A stretch of 6,153 bases of DNA from JBGTHB01 sp041746415 (GCA_041746415.1 JBGTHB010000189.1:1-6153), one strand, 5' to 3'. Numbered from the stretch's first letter, positions 1 to 6,043 are shown. Translations and numbers: made by a program. Notes: generated by a model not told the origin, from the sequence alone.

Positions 1-357
1 ATTTTATTTCTTGGGTTTCTGTTTTTCTACAACTCTTATTATTTTGATTTTGATAACAGTGGCGTGCATCAAAATGATATGCAAGCGCTCAATGTGCAAG
101 CCAATTATTTAGCGAGCCATCCCAATGCAAAAGTGCGTTTAGAAGGCAACACCGATGATCGTGGTAGCCGCGAATACAATATCGGTTTAGGGTGGCGTCG
201 TGATCAGTCGATAGCGCGTTTGCTTGAGCAGCAAGGGGTGAGCCCGAAACAATTAGATATGGTCAGTTATGGTCAAGAGCGTCCAGTTTCGCTCACGGAA
301 AATGAACAAGCGTGGCAGTTAAATCGACGCGTTAATTTAGTGTACGAGGCGTATTAA
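1..357 (+). CDS. pal: Peptidoglycan-associated lipoprotein Pal, C-terminal OmpA-like domain (5' end outside window)
   Basis: Pal is the outer-membrane lipoprotein of the Tol-Pal complex; its OmpA-like domain binds the diaminopimelate of peptidoglycan and TolB. The reading frame is open from base 1, so the true start and lipobox lie upstream; the GTG at 64 is internal, because the OmpA-fold opening YYFDFDNSG is encoded just before it. Visible landmarks are EGNTDDRGSREYNIGLG, then WRRD, SYGQERP and a terminal NRRVNLVY. The ligand-binding Asp and the Arg 15 residues later (OmpA D271/R286 equivalents) are both kept. WRRD replaces the usual ERRA. The residues before YYFDFD are unusually hydrophobic and aromatic for a Pal linker. 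The stop overlaps the cpoB start by one base (TAATGA), implying translational coupling. The family call is secure; only the N-terminal part is uncertain. Confidence 0.93.
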   Translation: MLFLGFLFFYNSYYFDFDNSGVHQNDMQALNVQANYLASHPNAKVRLEGNTDDRGSREYNIGLGWRRDQSIARLLEQQGVSPKQLDMVSYGQERPVSLTENEQAWQLNRRVNLVYEAY

Positions 358-1349
358 TGATAAGAAGAGTAGGCGTTATTTTAAGTTTGGCCGTAGTTGG
401 TTGTGCGTTGGCGGATGCACCAGTGGTGGATATCAGTCAACAACCGGCGACACCACCCACTGGCACCACGGTTGCAGTAGGCGGTTCACCGGTGCAAAGC
501 GCACCAGATGCTGCGCCGCAATCACCTAATGCGGCTGGTGCTGCAACGGTAGCGCAAAACAGCGTGCAGTCCAATGCCGGTGCAAATACAAATTCAAATG
601 GCAATTATAATCCCGCTATGGATGCGCAAAACGCGCCAACGGTGCCAACGGTTGACACCTCTGCATTGCCCATGAATGAGCGTTTAGATCGCGTAGAGCA
701 ACAAGTGAGTAATTTGGTGAGCATGAATTTGCCGCAGCAAATGAGTGATTTACAACAACAGATCGCGCAATTACGTGGTCAGTTGCAGGTGCAAGCGCAT
801 GATTTGGAATTGTTAAATCAACAGCAACGCACATTTTATCAAGACTTAGATAATCGCATTAATCAATTAAGCAATCTTAATTCCAATAGTAGCAATGGCA
901 GTAGTAACGCCAGTAGCACCAAAATAAGTTCAAACGTATTGAATTCGTCACAAGCTTCGTTGCAATTAAAAGAAAGCAACGCATTTCAAAGTGCCATTAA
1001 TTTATTAACAAAAAAACAATATGCAAAAGCAATCAATGCTTTTCAAAGTTATCTGAGTGATTATCCTAATGGCCAGTTTGTGGCAAATGCGCATTATTGG
1101 TTGGGTGATATTTATTTTATGCAAAAAAATAATGATTCAGCGCAAACGGAATTTTCAACATTAATCAAGAGTTACCCAAAATCATCAAAAGTACCTGATG
1201 CCAAATTAAAACTAGCCATTATTCATGCGAATGAAGGCAAGGTGGCACAAGCGCGCACTGAGCTGCAACAAATTAAAAAAGACCATCCAAATTCCACCGC
1301 GGCGCAATTAGCGAATATTCGTTTGCAGCAACTTGATCAACAAAATTAA
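357..1349 (+). CDS. cpoB: CpoB/YbgF, periplasmic Tol-Pal-associated coiled-coil TPR protein
   Basis: CpoB coordinates Tol-Pal constriction with septal peptidoglycan synthesis in the periplasm. This 330-residue product has an N-terminal export signal (RR at 3-4, hydrophobic core 5-15), a long Ala/Asn/Gln/Pro-rich linker to about residue 100, a coiled coil at about 106-170 (NERLDRVEQQVSNL onward, many Gln/Leu heptads), a Ser/Asn-rich spacer, and a TPR domain from about 206 to the end, with YPNGQFVANAHYWLGD as the typical TPR turn. The linkers make it longer than the E. coli protein (about 263 residues). The signal is ambiguous: VVGC at 13-16 resembles a lipobox, while ALA-D at 17-20 is a good signal peptidase I site. 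A GAGG Shine-Dalgarno at 346-349 sits 7 bases before the ATG, inside pal. The position right after pal supports the call. Confidence 0.93.
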   Translation: MIRRVGVILSLAVVGCALADAPVVDISQQPATPPTGTTVAVGGSPVQSAPDAAPQSPNAAGAATVAQNSVQSNAGANTNSNGNYNPAMDAQNAPTVPTVDTSALPMNERLDRVEQQVSNLVSMNLPQQMSDLQQQIAQLRGQLQVQAHDLELLNQQQRTFYQDLDNRINQLSNLNSNSSNGSSNASSTKISSNVLNSSQASLQLKESNAFQSAINLLTKKQYAKAINAFQSYLSDYPNGQFVANAHYWLGDIYFMQKNNDSAQTEFSTLIKSYPKSSKVPDAKLKLAIIHANEGKVAQARTELQQIKKDHPNSTAAQLANIRLQQLDQQN

Positions 1350-2027
1350 ATGAGCGCGATTTTATCTTCTGCTCCTTCCGTGGTGTGTAAAACATTACGC
1401 ATCACGGAAATTTTTTATTCGCTTCAAGGTGAAACCACATTGGTTGGTTTGCCAACAATTTTTATTCGCTTAACCGGCTGCCCTTTACGTTGTCAGTATT
1501 GCGATACAGCTTACGCCTTTCACGGCGGTAAAGTGCTTTCGTTAGCCACAATTTTGCAAAGCGTTCAGCAATACAACACTCGCTATATTACCGTTACCGG
1601 TGGCGAGCCATTAGCACAGCCTGCTTGTTTAGATTTGTTAGTGCAATTATGTGATGCTGGTTATGTTGTCTCACTTGAAACTAGTGGGGCTTTGAGTGTG
1701 GCTAAAGTAGATCCGCGCGTGATTAAAATACTGGATTTAAAAACACCCGGCTCGTTGGAATTAAAACGCAATCGCTGGGAAAATTTAGATCATTTAAACG
1801 TTCACGATCAAATTAAATTTGTGATTTGTCATCGCGAAGATTACGAATGGGCAAAAAAAATAGCGCAGCAGTTTGCTCTAACGCAAAAATACACAGTATT
1901 GTTTTCGCCTTCATATCAACAATTAAGTAACCAAGCTTTAGCCGATTGGATTATTGAAGATCAATTGCCAGTGCGCTTTCAAACTCAGTTGCACAAACAC
2001 ATTTGGGGCGATGTTAAGGGCAAGTAA
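1350..2027 (+). CDS. queE: 7-carboxy-7-deazaguanine synthase QueE (radical SAM)
   Basis: QueE converts 6-carboxy-tetrahydropterin to 7-carboxy-7-deazaguanine, the ring-contraction step on the way to preQ0 and tRNA queuosine. The 225-residue product is of normal length. It starts with a short tail followed by the family signature ITEIFYSLQGE. The radical-SAM cluster motif is C44-x3-C48-x2-C51 in CPLRCQYCDTAYAF, and the SAM-contacting TGGEP is at 83-87. Later motifs include SLETSG, LDLKTPGS and QIKFVI. The ATG follows the cpoB stop with no gap and no clear Shine-Dalgarno, so translation is probably coupled to cpoB. The only in-frame alternatives to this start near the N-terminus are GTG codons about ten residues in. 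queC, a frequent partner, is not in the window. The stop codon touches the stop of the opposing gene, leaving no room for a terminator. Confidence 0.96.
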   Translation: MSAILSSAPSVVCKTLRITEIFYSLQGETTLVGLPTIFIRLTGCPLRCQYCDTAYAFHGGKVLSLATILQSVQQYNTRYITVTGGEPLAQPACLDLLVQLCDAGYVVSLETSGALSVAKVDPRVIKILDLKTPGSLELKRNRWENLDHLNVHDQIKFVICHREDYEWAKKIAQQFALTQKYTVLFSPSYQQLSNQALADWIIEDQLPVRFQTQLHKHIWGDVKGK

Positions 2028-4037
2028 TTACGTGCTAGTCGAACCTCCGGTCAATGATGGGCCATTCATAGGATGATCCGTATCTGACGCTGGCGCTGAA
2101 GGTGTTTGCAATAATGGTGATGCAAAAATACCTGCCGGGCTTCTTGTGCCAGCAAGATGGTTAGCGGTTGCGGCAAGTTGAGCCTGTGGCGTCTCTGGTG
2201 TCGGTGGCTGTTGCTGTTGCTGTTGCGCGTTTAGCATCGCCCAAAAGTGAGGATGAGGCTGTAATCCAACTTGGGATGATTGCTGTGATGGTGCGGACGC
2301 TAGTGGTGGTTGGGGCAGGGGCAGCAGCTGTTGTGGAGATGGTAGTGATGTTAGCATCGCTACTAAAGCTATATTATTATGGGAGAGTCTGGCAATTGTG
2401 TCATCGCGCCCGGCAATTTTGCCTTCGCGCCTGGCAATTGTGTCATCGCGCTTGGCAATTTTGCGAGTGAGCTTAGCATTTTCGTCAGCGAACCTATCAT
2501 TTTTCTCGACGAGCCTAGCATTTTTGACTTTAACTCCAGCGTATTTTTCTTTAAGTTGAGCGTGTTGTTCTTTAAGTTCAGCGAGTTGTTCTTTCAGCCG
2601 AGCTGTCTCACCTTGAGGTTCGTGACCCTCATTTTTAGTTTCTGCTTGGCTGCTGCTTTTTCTTTTATTCGTGTTACTGCCTACTCCAGCCGCTGCAGAA
2701 GTTAGCTGTTGTTTTGCCTCAGCTATGTTGCTGACAGAGGAAGGTAGTACTGCTGAGCGACCTTGTTCTCGGCGCGCTCGCTTAGGCGAAGCACCACCAT
2801 TACTGGAACCAGCTGCTGCAGAGGAACTGCTGCTAGATGCGGATGGGCGTTTCTGGCGAGGCGCTAAGTGTGTTGCAAGAGAGCGGTTAAGTTCATCTGA
2901 AGACCGGGGGGTAGTGAAGTGGGCAGTGATGGCAGCTCTTGTGTTATAGGCCTGAACACTTTTATCGGTTCTTGGTAGGGCCGCTGAAGTTACTTTACCC
3001 ACAAAAGAAGTGTCTGGCTTTGAGTCGCTGGTCATATCCAAACGTAATGTATGATAATAAATTGCCATGGCGGAATTTTTGCCGCTAATAAGCGACCCAT
3101 CTGCTGCATACACTGTGCCGTCAGCATGCAGAATTTGTCCATCTGCTAGCGGGGCTATGCCTTGTTTAAGCAAAAAATCGATCAAGTTAGCATGCTCAGG
3201 GTAGCTTTGGGTGTAAAGGGGGAGACATTGCTGATTTTCAAAAATCACGTTGAGGAAAAACAAAAATTGCCCGTTAATAGTGTGAATACCATTGGCTTGA
3301 TTTATTTCACTCTCGCTTAGTATGGAAGAATTTGTTGCGTCACATGCGTTAATAAGGCTCTCAACATTGGGGGTAGGGGAGTGTTGTGATAATGCTTCTT
3401 CAAACTTGAACCAGATTGAAAACATTGTAAAAACGCCAGGATCAAGAACCTCCTTTAGTAAAGGCACCAGTGTGCGTGTGGTAAAAAAATTGCGATAAAA
3501 AACCAGCTCATGGGGTTGGGAGAATTGCTGAAGCTGAAGCCGAAGAAGCTCGAAATGATTGACTAGCTTGAATGCAGGAGAAGAAATTAGGTTCTTTTCA
3601 GCTTGTGCCCATTTAGCTGCACGCTCGCCAAGACACGTATAACGTATTTCGGAGATGAACGGTAAGTAGGGACGTAAAAAAGTTGTCATTTCAGCGCTTG
3701 TTTTAGGGAGAACCTCCAATAAGCTGCGAATATTGTAAATGCTATCATTTAGCTTCTTGAGTAATGGGCCGTCCTCTTTTATCCATTCCAAAGCATTGGC
3801 TGCTATGGTTTGGTGAAGCTTGTCAAAGTGGCTGTGCTCGTGGGCTGACGCACTCTTATCAATTACATCCATCAGCCCGGCCAGCAATAAATAAATAGGC
3901 GCAGCAGTGACATACTGCGTCAGCTCTTCATCGAAATCTTTAGTTTTTAGGTAATTGGTTGCTTCTCTTGAGAAGTCCTGTATTTGATGTAGCGTAAAAT
4001 CAAGTTTTTGGATGCGGGCGTCGGTGGTAGATCGCAT
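2028..4037 (-). CDS. Large protein with basic NLS-like patches, 11-heptad coiled coil and Pro/Gln-rich tail; candidate effector
   Basis: I do not recognise the family. The 669 residues divide as follows. Residues 1-290 are probably helical and soluble, with no signal peptide. Residues 298-317 hold three 7-residue ADG repeats. Residues 318-480 are Ser/Ala-rich and likely disordered, with basic patches RQKRPS (394-399), a six-serine run (401-406), PKRARR (418-423) and NKRK (457-460). Residues 481-557 form 11 uninterrupted heptads. The tail to 669 is Pro/Gln/Ala-rich, with six glutamines (605-610), and ends in small polar residues. In the coil, position d is mostly Leu early (481, 488, 495, 509, 523) and position a is Asn at 506, 513 and 520, then Ile at 527-548. 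PKRARR resembles a eukaryotic monopartite nuclear localisation signal. The start is supported by AGGA at 4047-4050, nine bases upstream. The gene reads divergently from the SET gene. An exported nucleus-directed effector is inference; a surface or structural coiled-coil protein is the alternative. The ORF itself is convincing. Confidence 0.85.
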   Translation of the reverse strand: MRSTTDARIQKLDFTLHQIQDFSREATNYLKTKDFDEELTQYVTAAPIYLLLAGLMDVIDKSASAHEHSHFDKLHQTIAANALEWIKEDGPLLKKLNDSIYNIRSLLEVLPKTSAEMTTFLRPYLPFISEIRYTCLGERAAKWAQAEKNLISSPAFKLVNHFELLRLQLQQFSQPHELVFYRNFFTTRTLVPLLKEVLDPGVFTMFSIWFKFEEALSQHSPTPNVESLINACDATNSSILSESEINQANGIHTINGQFLFFLNVIFENQQCLPLYTQSYPEHANLIDFLLKQGIAPLADGQILHADGTVYAADGSLISGKNSAMAIYYHTLRLDMTSDSKPDTSFVGKVTSAALPRTDKSVQAYNTRAAITAHFTTPRSSDELNRSLATHLAPRQKRPSASSSSSSAAAGSSNGGASPKRARREQGRSAVLPSSVSNIAEAKQQLTSAAAGVGSNTNKRKSSSQAETKNEGHEPQGETARLKEQLAELKEQHAQLKEKYAGVKVKNARLVEKNDRFADENAKLTRKIAKRDDTIARREGKIAGRDDTIARLSHNNIALVAMLTSLPSPQQLLPLPQPPLASAPSQQSSQVGLQPHPHFWAMLNAQQQQQQPPTPETPQAQLAATANHLAGTRSPAGIFASPLLQTPSAPASDTDHPMNGPSLTGGSTST
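2208..2225. repeat. Three-copy hexanucleotide repeat (CAACAG on the - strand) encoding polyglutamine
   Basis: CTGTTG is repeated three times without error, encoding six glutamines (residues 605-610) of the - strand protein as alternating CAA and CAG codons. It could change length by slippage in six-base, in-frame steps. Confidence 0.85.
2389..2472. repeat. 42-base tandem repeat, two copies, encoding coiled-coil heptads
   Basis: Copies at 2389-2430 and 2431-2472 match at 35 of 42 bases by eye; the first 21 bases are identical. Each copy is itself two related 21-base units (GGCAATT recurs every 21 bases), so one unit encodes one heptad: RDDTIAR, REGKIAG, RDDTIAR on the - strand. The repeat is in frame and keeps the heptad register. 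Confidence 0.9.
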
Positions 4038-4046
4038 TGGATTTTT

Positions 4047-4050
4047 TCCT
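4047..4050 (-). promoter_or_regulatory. Shine-Dalgarno for the 669-residue gene
   Basis: AGGA on the - strand, nine bases before the ATG at 4037. It supports this start over internal ones. Confidence 0.6.
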
Positions 4051-4091
4051 ATTATAAAGGTTAGTAATGGTATTTAAGAACATCGCCTTAC

Positions 4092-4120
4092 TTGCGTAAT
4101 ACGTTGAGTCGCAGTATAAA
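4092..4120 (+). promoter_or_regulatory. Candidate sigma70 promoter for the SET gene, overlapping the divergent promoter
   Basis: TTGCGT (4092-4097) and TATAAA (4115-4120) are 17 bases apart; the -10 matches at 5 of 6 positions and the -35 at 3. The predicted start near 4127 gives a leader of about 154 bases, which is long; other weaker AT-rich candidates exist nearer the gene. The -10 shares bases 4115-4118 with the - strand -10. Confidence 0.35.
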
Positions 4121-4141
4121 GTACAATAGAATGTACTCCAA
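4113..4141 (-). promoter_or_regulatory. Candidate sigma70 promoter for the 669-residue gene
   Basis: On the - strand, TTGGAG (4141-4136) and TATACT (4118-4113) are separated by 17 bases. The -10 matches the consensus at 5 of 6 positions and the -35 at 3 (TTG). Immediately upstream, T8A6 at 4144-4157 lies where an UP element would be. The predicted transcript start is near 4106, giving a leader of about 70 bases. Judged by eye only. Confidence 0.4.
4120..4137. promoter_or_regulatory. 18-base dyad, possible operator between the divergent genes
   Basis: AGTACA (4120-4125) and its exact reverse complement TGTACT (4132-4137) flank six bases, ATAGAA. The dyad lies in the -35/-10 spacer of the - strand promoter and over the predicted + strand transcript start, a good place for a dimeric repressor to act on both. 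The regulator is unknown. Confidence 0.4.
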
Positions 4142-4143
4142 GA

Positions 4144-4157
4144 TTTTTTTTAAAAAA
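4144..4157. other. T8A6 tract in the divergent region (possible UP element or bend)
   Basis: Eight T followed by six A form a perfect AT palindrome just upstream of the - strand -35. Such a tract can contact the RNA polymerase alpha subunit or bend DNA. No other protein gene or RNA gene is visible in the 4038-4280 region. Confidence 0.35.
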
Positions 4158-4270
4158 TGCGGCTAAAACAGCATGAAATACGGCTATGGTTGAGATGACT
4201 TACGTTTTTTTAAATAGACTTTTAGATAAACAAAATTATTTAAGCCGTCAATAAGAAAAGCACAAAAATT

Positions 4271-4275
4271 GAGGA
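4271..4275 (+). promoter_or_regulatory. Shine-Dalgarno that fixes the SET gene start
   Basis: GAGGA ends five bases before the ATG at 4281. An upstream in-frame TTG at 4269 overlaps this site and would have no ribosome binding site of its own, so the ATG is preferred. Confidence 0.7.
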
Positions 4276-4280
4276 ATTGT

Positions 4281-5930
4281 ATGCGTGATAAAGTAACTAA
4301 ACAATATCAAGATTGGTTGAGTGGAAAGTTTGGTCCCGTGCTATTTGATTTGAGCACTGAGTCAGGTCGTCAAGGGCTCGCTGATTTTGAACGTCGACGT
4401 CAGCCACGATTTAAACTGATATTAAATGGTGATGAATTAGTGGTTGCTTGTTGTCCTGAACTGTCCAAACCAGAATGGCCGCAATTGCGTTTAATGGCTG
4501 CAACGAGATACGAAAAAAACACGGTTATTTGTGAGTACACTGGCCATCATGAAAGACGTGTTCCTTATGCAAAGACTTTTGGTAATTATGTTTTTTCAGT
4601 AGCAAAGGAAAGTATCACGGCGTTTTCCGTTCGTAACAGCACGCCGGATGAACTTAATATCAAGAGGGATCGCTATACAGTTTTTAATACCATTAACGCA
4701 GAAATGGTAGGAGGCGTAGCGCGTTACGCTAATACCACACAGACTGGCGGTCAAGCCAACGCCCACTTTGTAAGTAGAGGCTACGCTGTTTTTATCGTTG
4801 CCAATAAAACTATTCGGCCAGGTGAAGAAGTAATGGTGTTTTATGCCGATGGCAGTCATTACGCACCTTTATCACCGACTACTCTTTTCACCATGGCGTG
4901 TGACTTTTTGCAAGTGATGAGCTTAGAAGAATTAGCAATTATTCATGCTGCTTTTTTAAAAGACGAGCGTATAGGAAAGTGGAGCACTGCTGAAGTTAAG
5001 TTAGAAGCGTATGTTCGCGGCTTGTCAGCAAAAGAAAAGGTGGTTCAGCCAGAGCTAAATAGAACAGAAGTTTTTGATGTAGCGGCGTTTCAGCGCTTAT
5101 TTGAAAACACCTCACTGTGTAGGAATAACAGCGTTGCTACCGCGAAACGGTTACGGTCAGTTACAGCAAATGGGGATTCACAACCGTTGGTGGATAATCA
5201 AAATGTTATGGCTGCAACGACAACCACAATTGTCTCTTCGCCCTCGGTAGCCTCGACGACGGAGTTAGGAGACGCCGCTTATTTTTCTGCTTTGAGTGAA
5301 TTTTTGGAACAGTATATTGCGGCCAGCGTACACAGTCATATTATTGAATTTGATGGCCTTATACAGGCTGAGCTGTATCACGAAATACATAATCAGGTTA
5401 TATGTTTTTTGATTGCGAGTGCGCATCAACAACGATTAGTTTATGAAGGCCAAGTTGCAACGAGTCTGGTCAATACCCTCACCTCGAAGCAGCAGCAAGC
5501 GTTATTATGTAGTCGAGAAAGCCAACAAATATTGCCACATCTGCCGGTGTTATTAGAGGTAACTCTTGTTCAGTTTCAATTGATGCTGTGTTACTTAGAG
5601 GCGCGAGTTAGCGTTTTTGTCAGTTCGATAGATTTAGAAGAGCAGCCAGCGACTTTTCCTGAGCAGCTTTTGACAGAGGCATCAAAAATAATGATGGTGA
5701 TGCTGCGTTATAGCTTTACGGCGATCCCGGCCAATTACATGGAATTATATAATGGTCTAACTACCGTAGAGCAACAGCAGTTATTGGCCCACCCAAGATT
5801 TCAGGTGTGGCAAAATACCCAGGGGATTTTGTTTGAGCAAGCACTTAGGTGGAATTTAAGTAGGCTGCGTTCGCATGCAGAGGTGGCGTCTGCTAATACG
5901 GTGACTTTTTCTGCTAGCTGTTCGCCTTGA
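4281..5930 (+). CDS. SET-domain protein, candidate lysine methyltransferase effector
   Basis: SET domains transfer methyl from S-adenosylmethionine to protein lysines; bacterial examples include Legionella RomA/LegAS4 and Chlamydia NUE, which act on host or bacterial histone-like proteins. The 549-residue product has a SET domain at about 63-190. VICEYTG (82-88) matches the early strand, INAE (138-141) plus RYAN (148-151) match the SAM-binding segment usually written as RFxNHS, and GEEVMVFY (181-188) matches GEELxxxY with Y188 as the catalytic Tyr equivalent. N151 is kept, but HS is replaced by TT, and no post-SET Cys cluster follows. Residues 195-310 are unrecognised, ending in a Thr/Ser-rich linker; about 325-540 is probably all helical and of unknown function. 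A weak basic patch, AKRLR, lies in the middle. There is no signal peptide. It diverges from the 669-residue gene. The SET fold call is strong; target and secretion are inference. Confidence 0.88.
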   Translation: MRDKVTKQYQDWLSGKFGPVLFDLSTESGRQGLADFERRRQPRFKLILNGDELVVACCPELSKPEWPQLRLMAATRYEKNTVICEYTGHHERRVPYAKTFGNYVFSVAKESITAFSVRNSTPDELNIKRDRYTVFNTINAEMVGGVARYANTTQTGGQANAHFVSRGYAVFIVANKTIRPGEEVMVFYADGSHYAPLSPTTLFTMACDFLQVMSLEELAIIHAAFLKDERIGKWSTAEVKLEAYVRGLSAKEKVVQPELNRTEVFDVAAFQRLFENTSLCRNNSVATAKRLRSVTANGDSQPLVDNQNVMAATTTTIVSSPSVASTTELGDAAYFSALSEFLEQYIAASVHSHIIEFDGLIQAELYHEIHNQVICFLIASAHQQRLVYEGQVATSLVNTLTSKQQQALLCSRESQQILPHLPVLLEVTLVQFQLMLCYLEARVSVFVSSIDLEEQPATFPEQLLTEASKIMMVMLRYSFTAIPANYMELYNGLTTVEQQQLLAHPRFQVWQNTQGILFEQALRWNLSRLRSHAEVASANTVTFSASCSP

Positions 5931-5974
5931 GAAGGCGCAGTAGCGTCGTGCTGAACAGCAGCCTACATTTTTTT
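5923..5974 (+). terminator. Weak candidate terminator after the SET gene
   Basis: A perfect 6-base stem, CGCCTT/AAGGCG with a GAG loop (5923-5937), includes the stop codon. A second small stem (GCTG/CAGC, 5950-5962) follows, then seven T at 5968-5974. The T run is too far from the stronger stem for a classical intrinsic terminator, so termination here is doubtful. Confidence 0.25.
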
Positions 5975-6043
5975 CTTGCTGCGTAATAAATTCTTCAGCT
6001 TTATCCGTTACAGTGCTTTTTAATTTAAACGGTAAGGGTAAGT

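Noticed and set aside
616..834. 72-codon - strand frame inside cpoB
   Set aside because: It is antisense to a well-supported gene and its product resembles no family.
2418..2670. bZIP DNA-binding domain in the 669-residue protein
   Set aside because: The coil has zipper-like Leu and Asn positions, but the basic region with the Asn-x7-Arg motif is not directly before it; the basic patches are about 20 or more residues away.
2168..2949. Three overlapping + strand open frames (2168-2470, 2379-2705, 2671-2949)
   Set aside because: They lie antisense to the 669-residue gene, have repetitive products that mirror its coil and Ser/Ala repeats, and lack convincing ribosome binding sites.
4051..4056. 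Perfect TATAAT on the - strand as promoter of the 669-residue gene
   Set aside because: It abuts the Shine-Dalgarno, so transcription would start within the ribosome binding site; no good -35 is found at 16-18 bases.
4238..4255. PmrA-like tandem half-sites (CTTATT and CTTAAA, 11 bases apart, - strand)
   Set aside because: Each half-site matches the Legionella PmrA consensus at only about 5 of 9 positions, and the orientation points away from the SET gene.
4269..4280. TTG start for the SET gene, four codons upstream
   Set aside because: The TTG overlaps the Shine-Dalgarno that serves the ATG at 4281 and has no site of its own.
4596..4859. 87-codon - strand frame inside the SET domain
   Set aside because: It is antisense to the conserved SET motifs and is best explained as a shadow frame.
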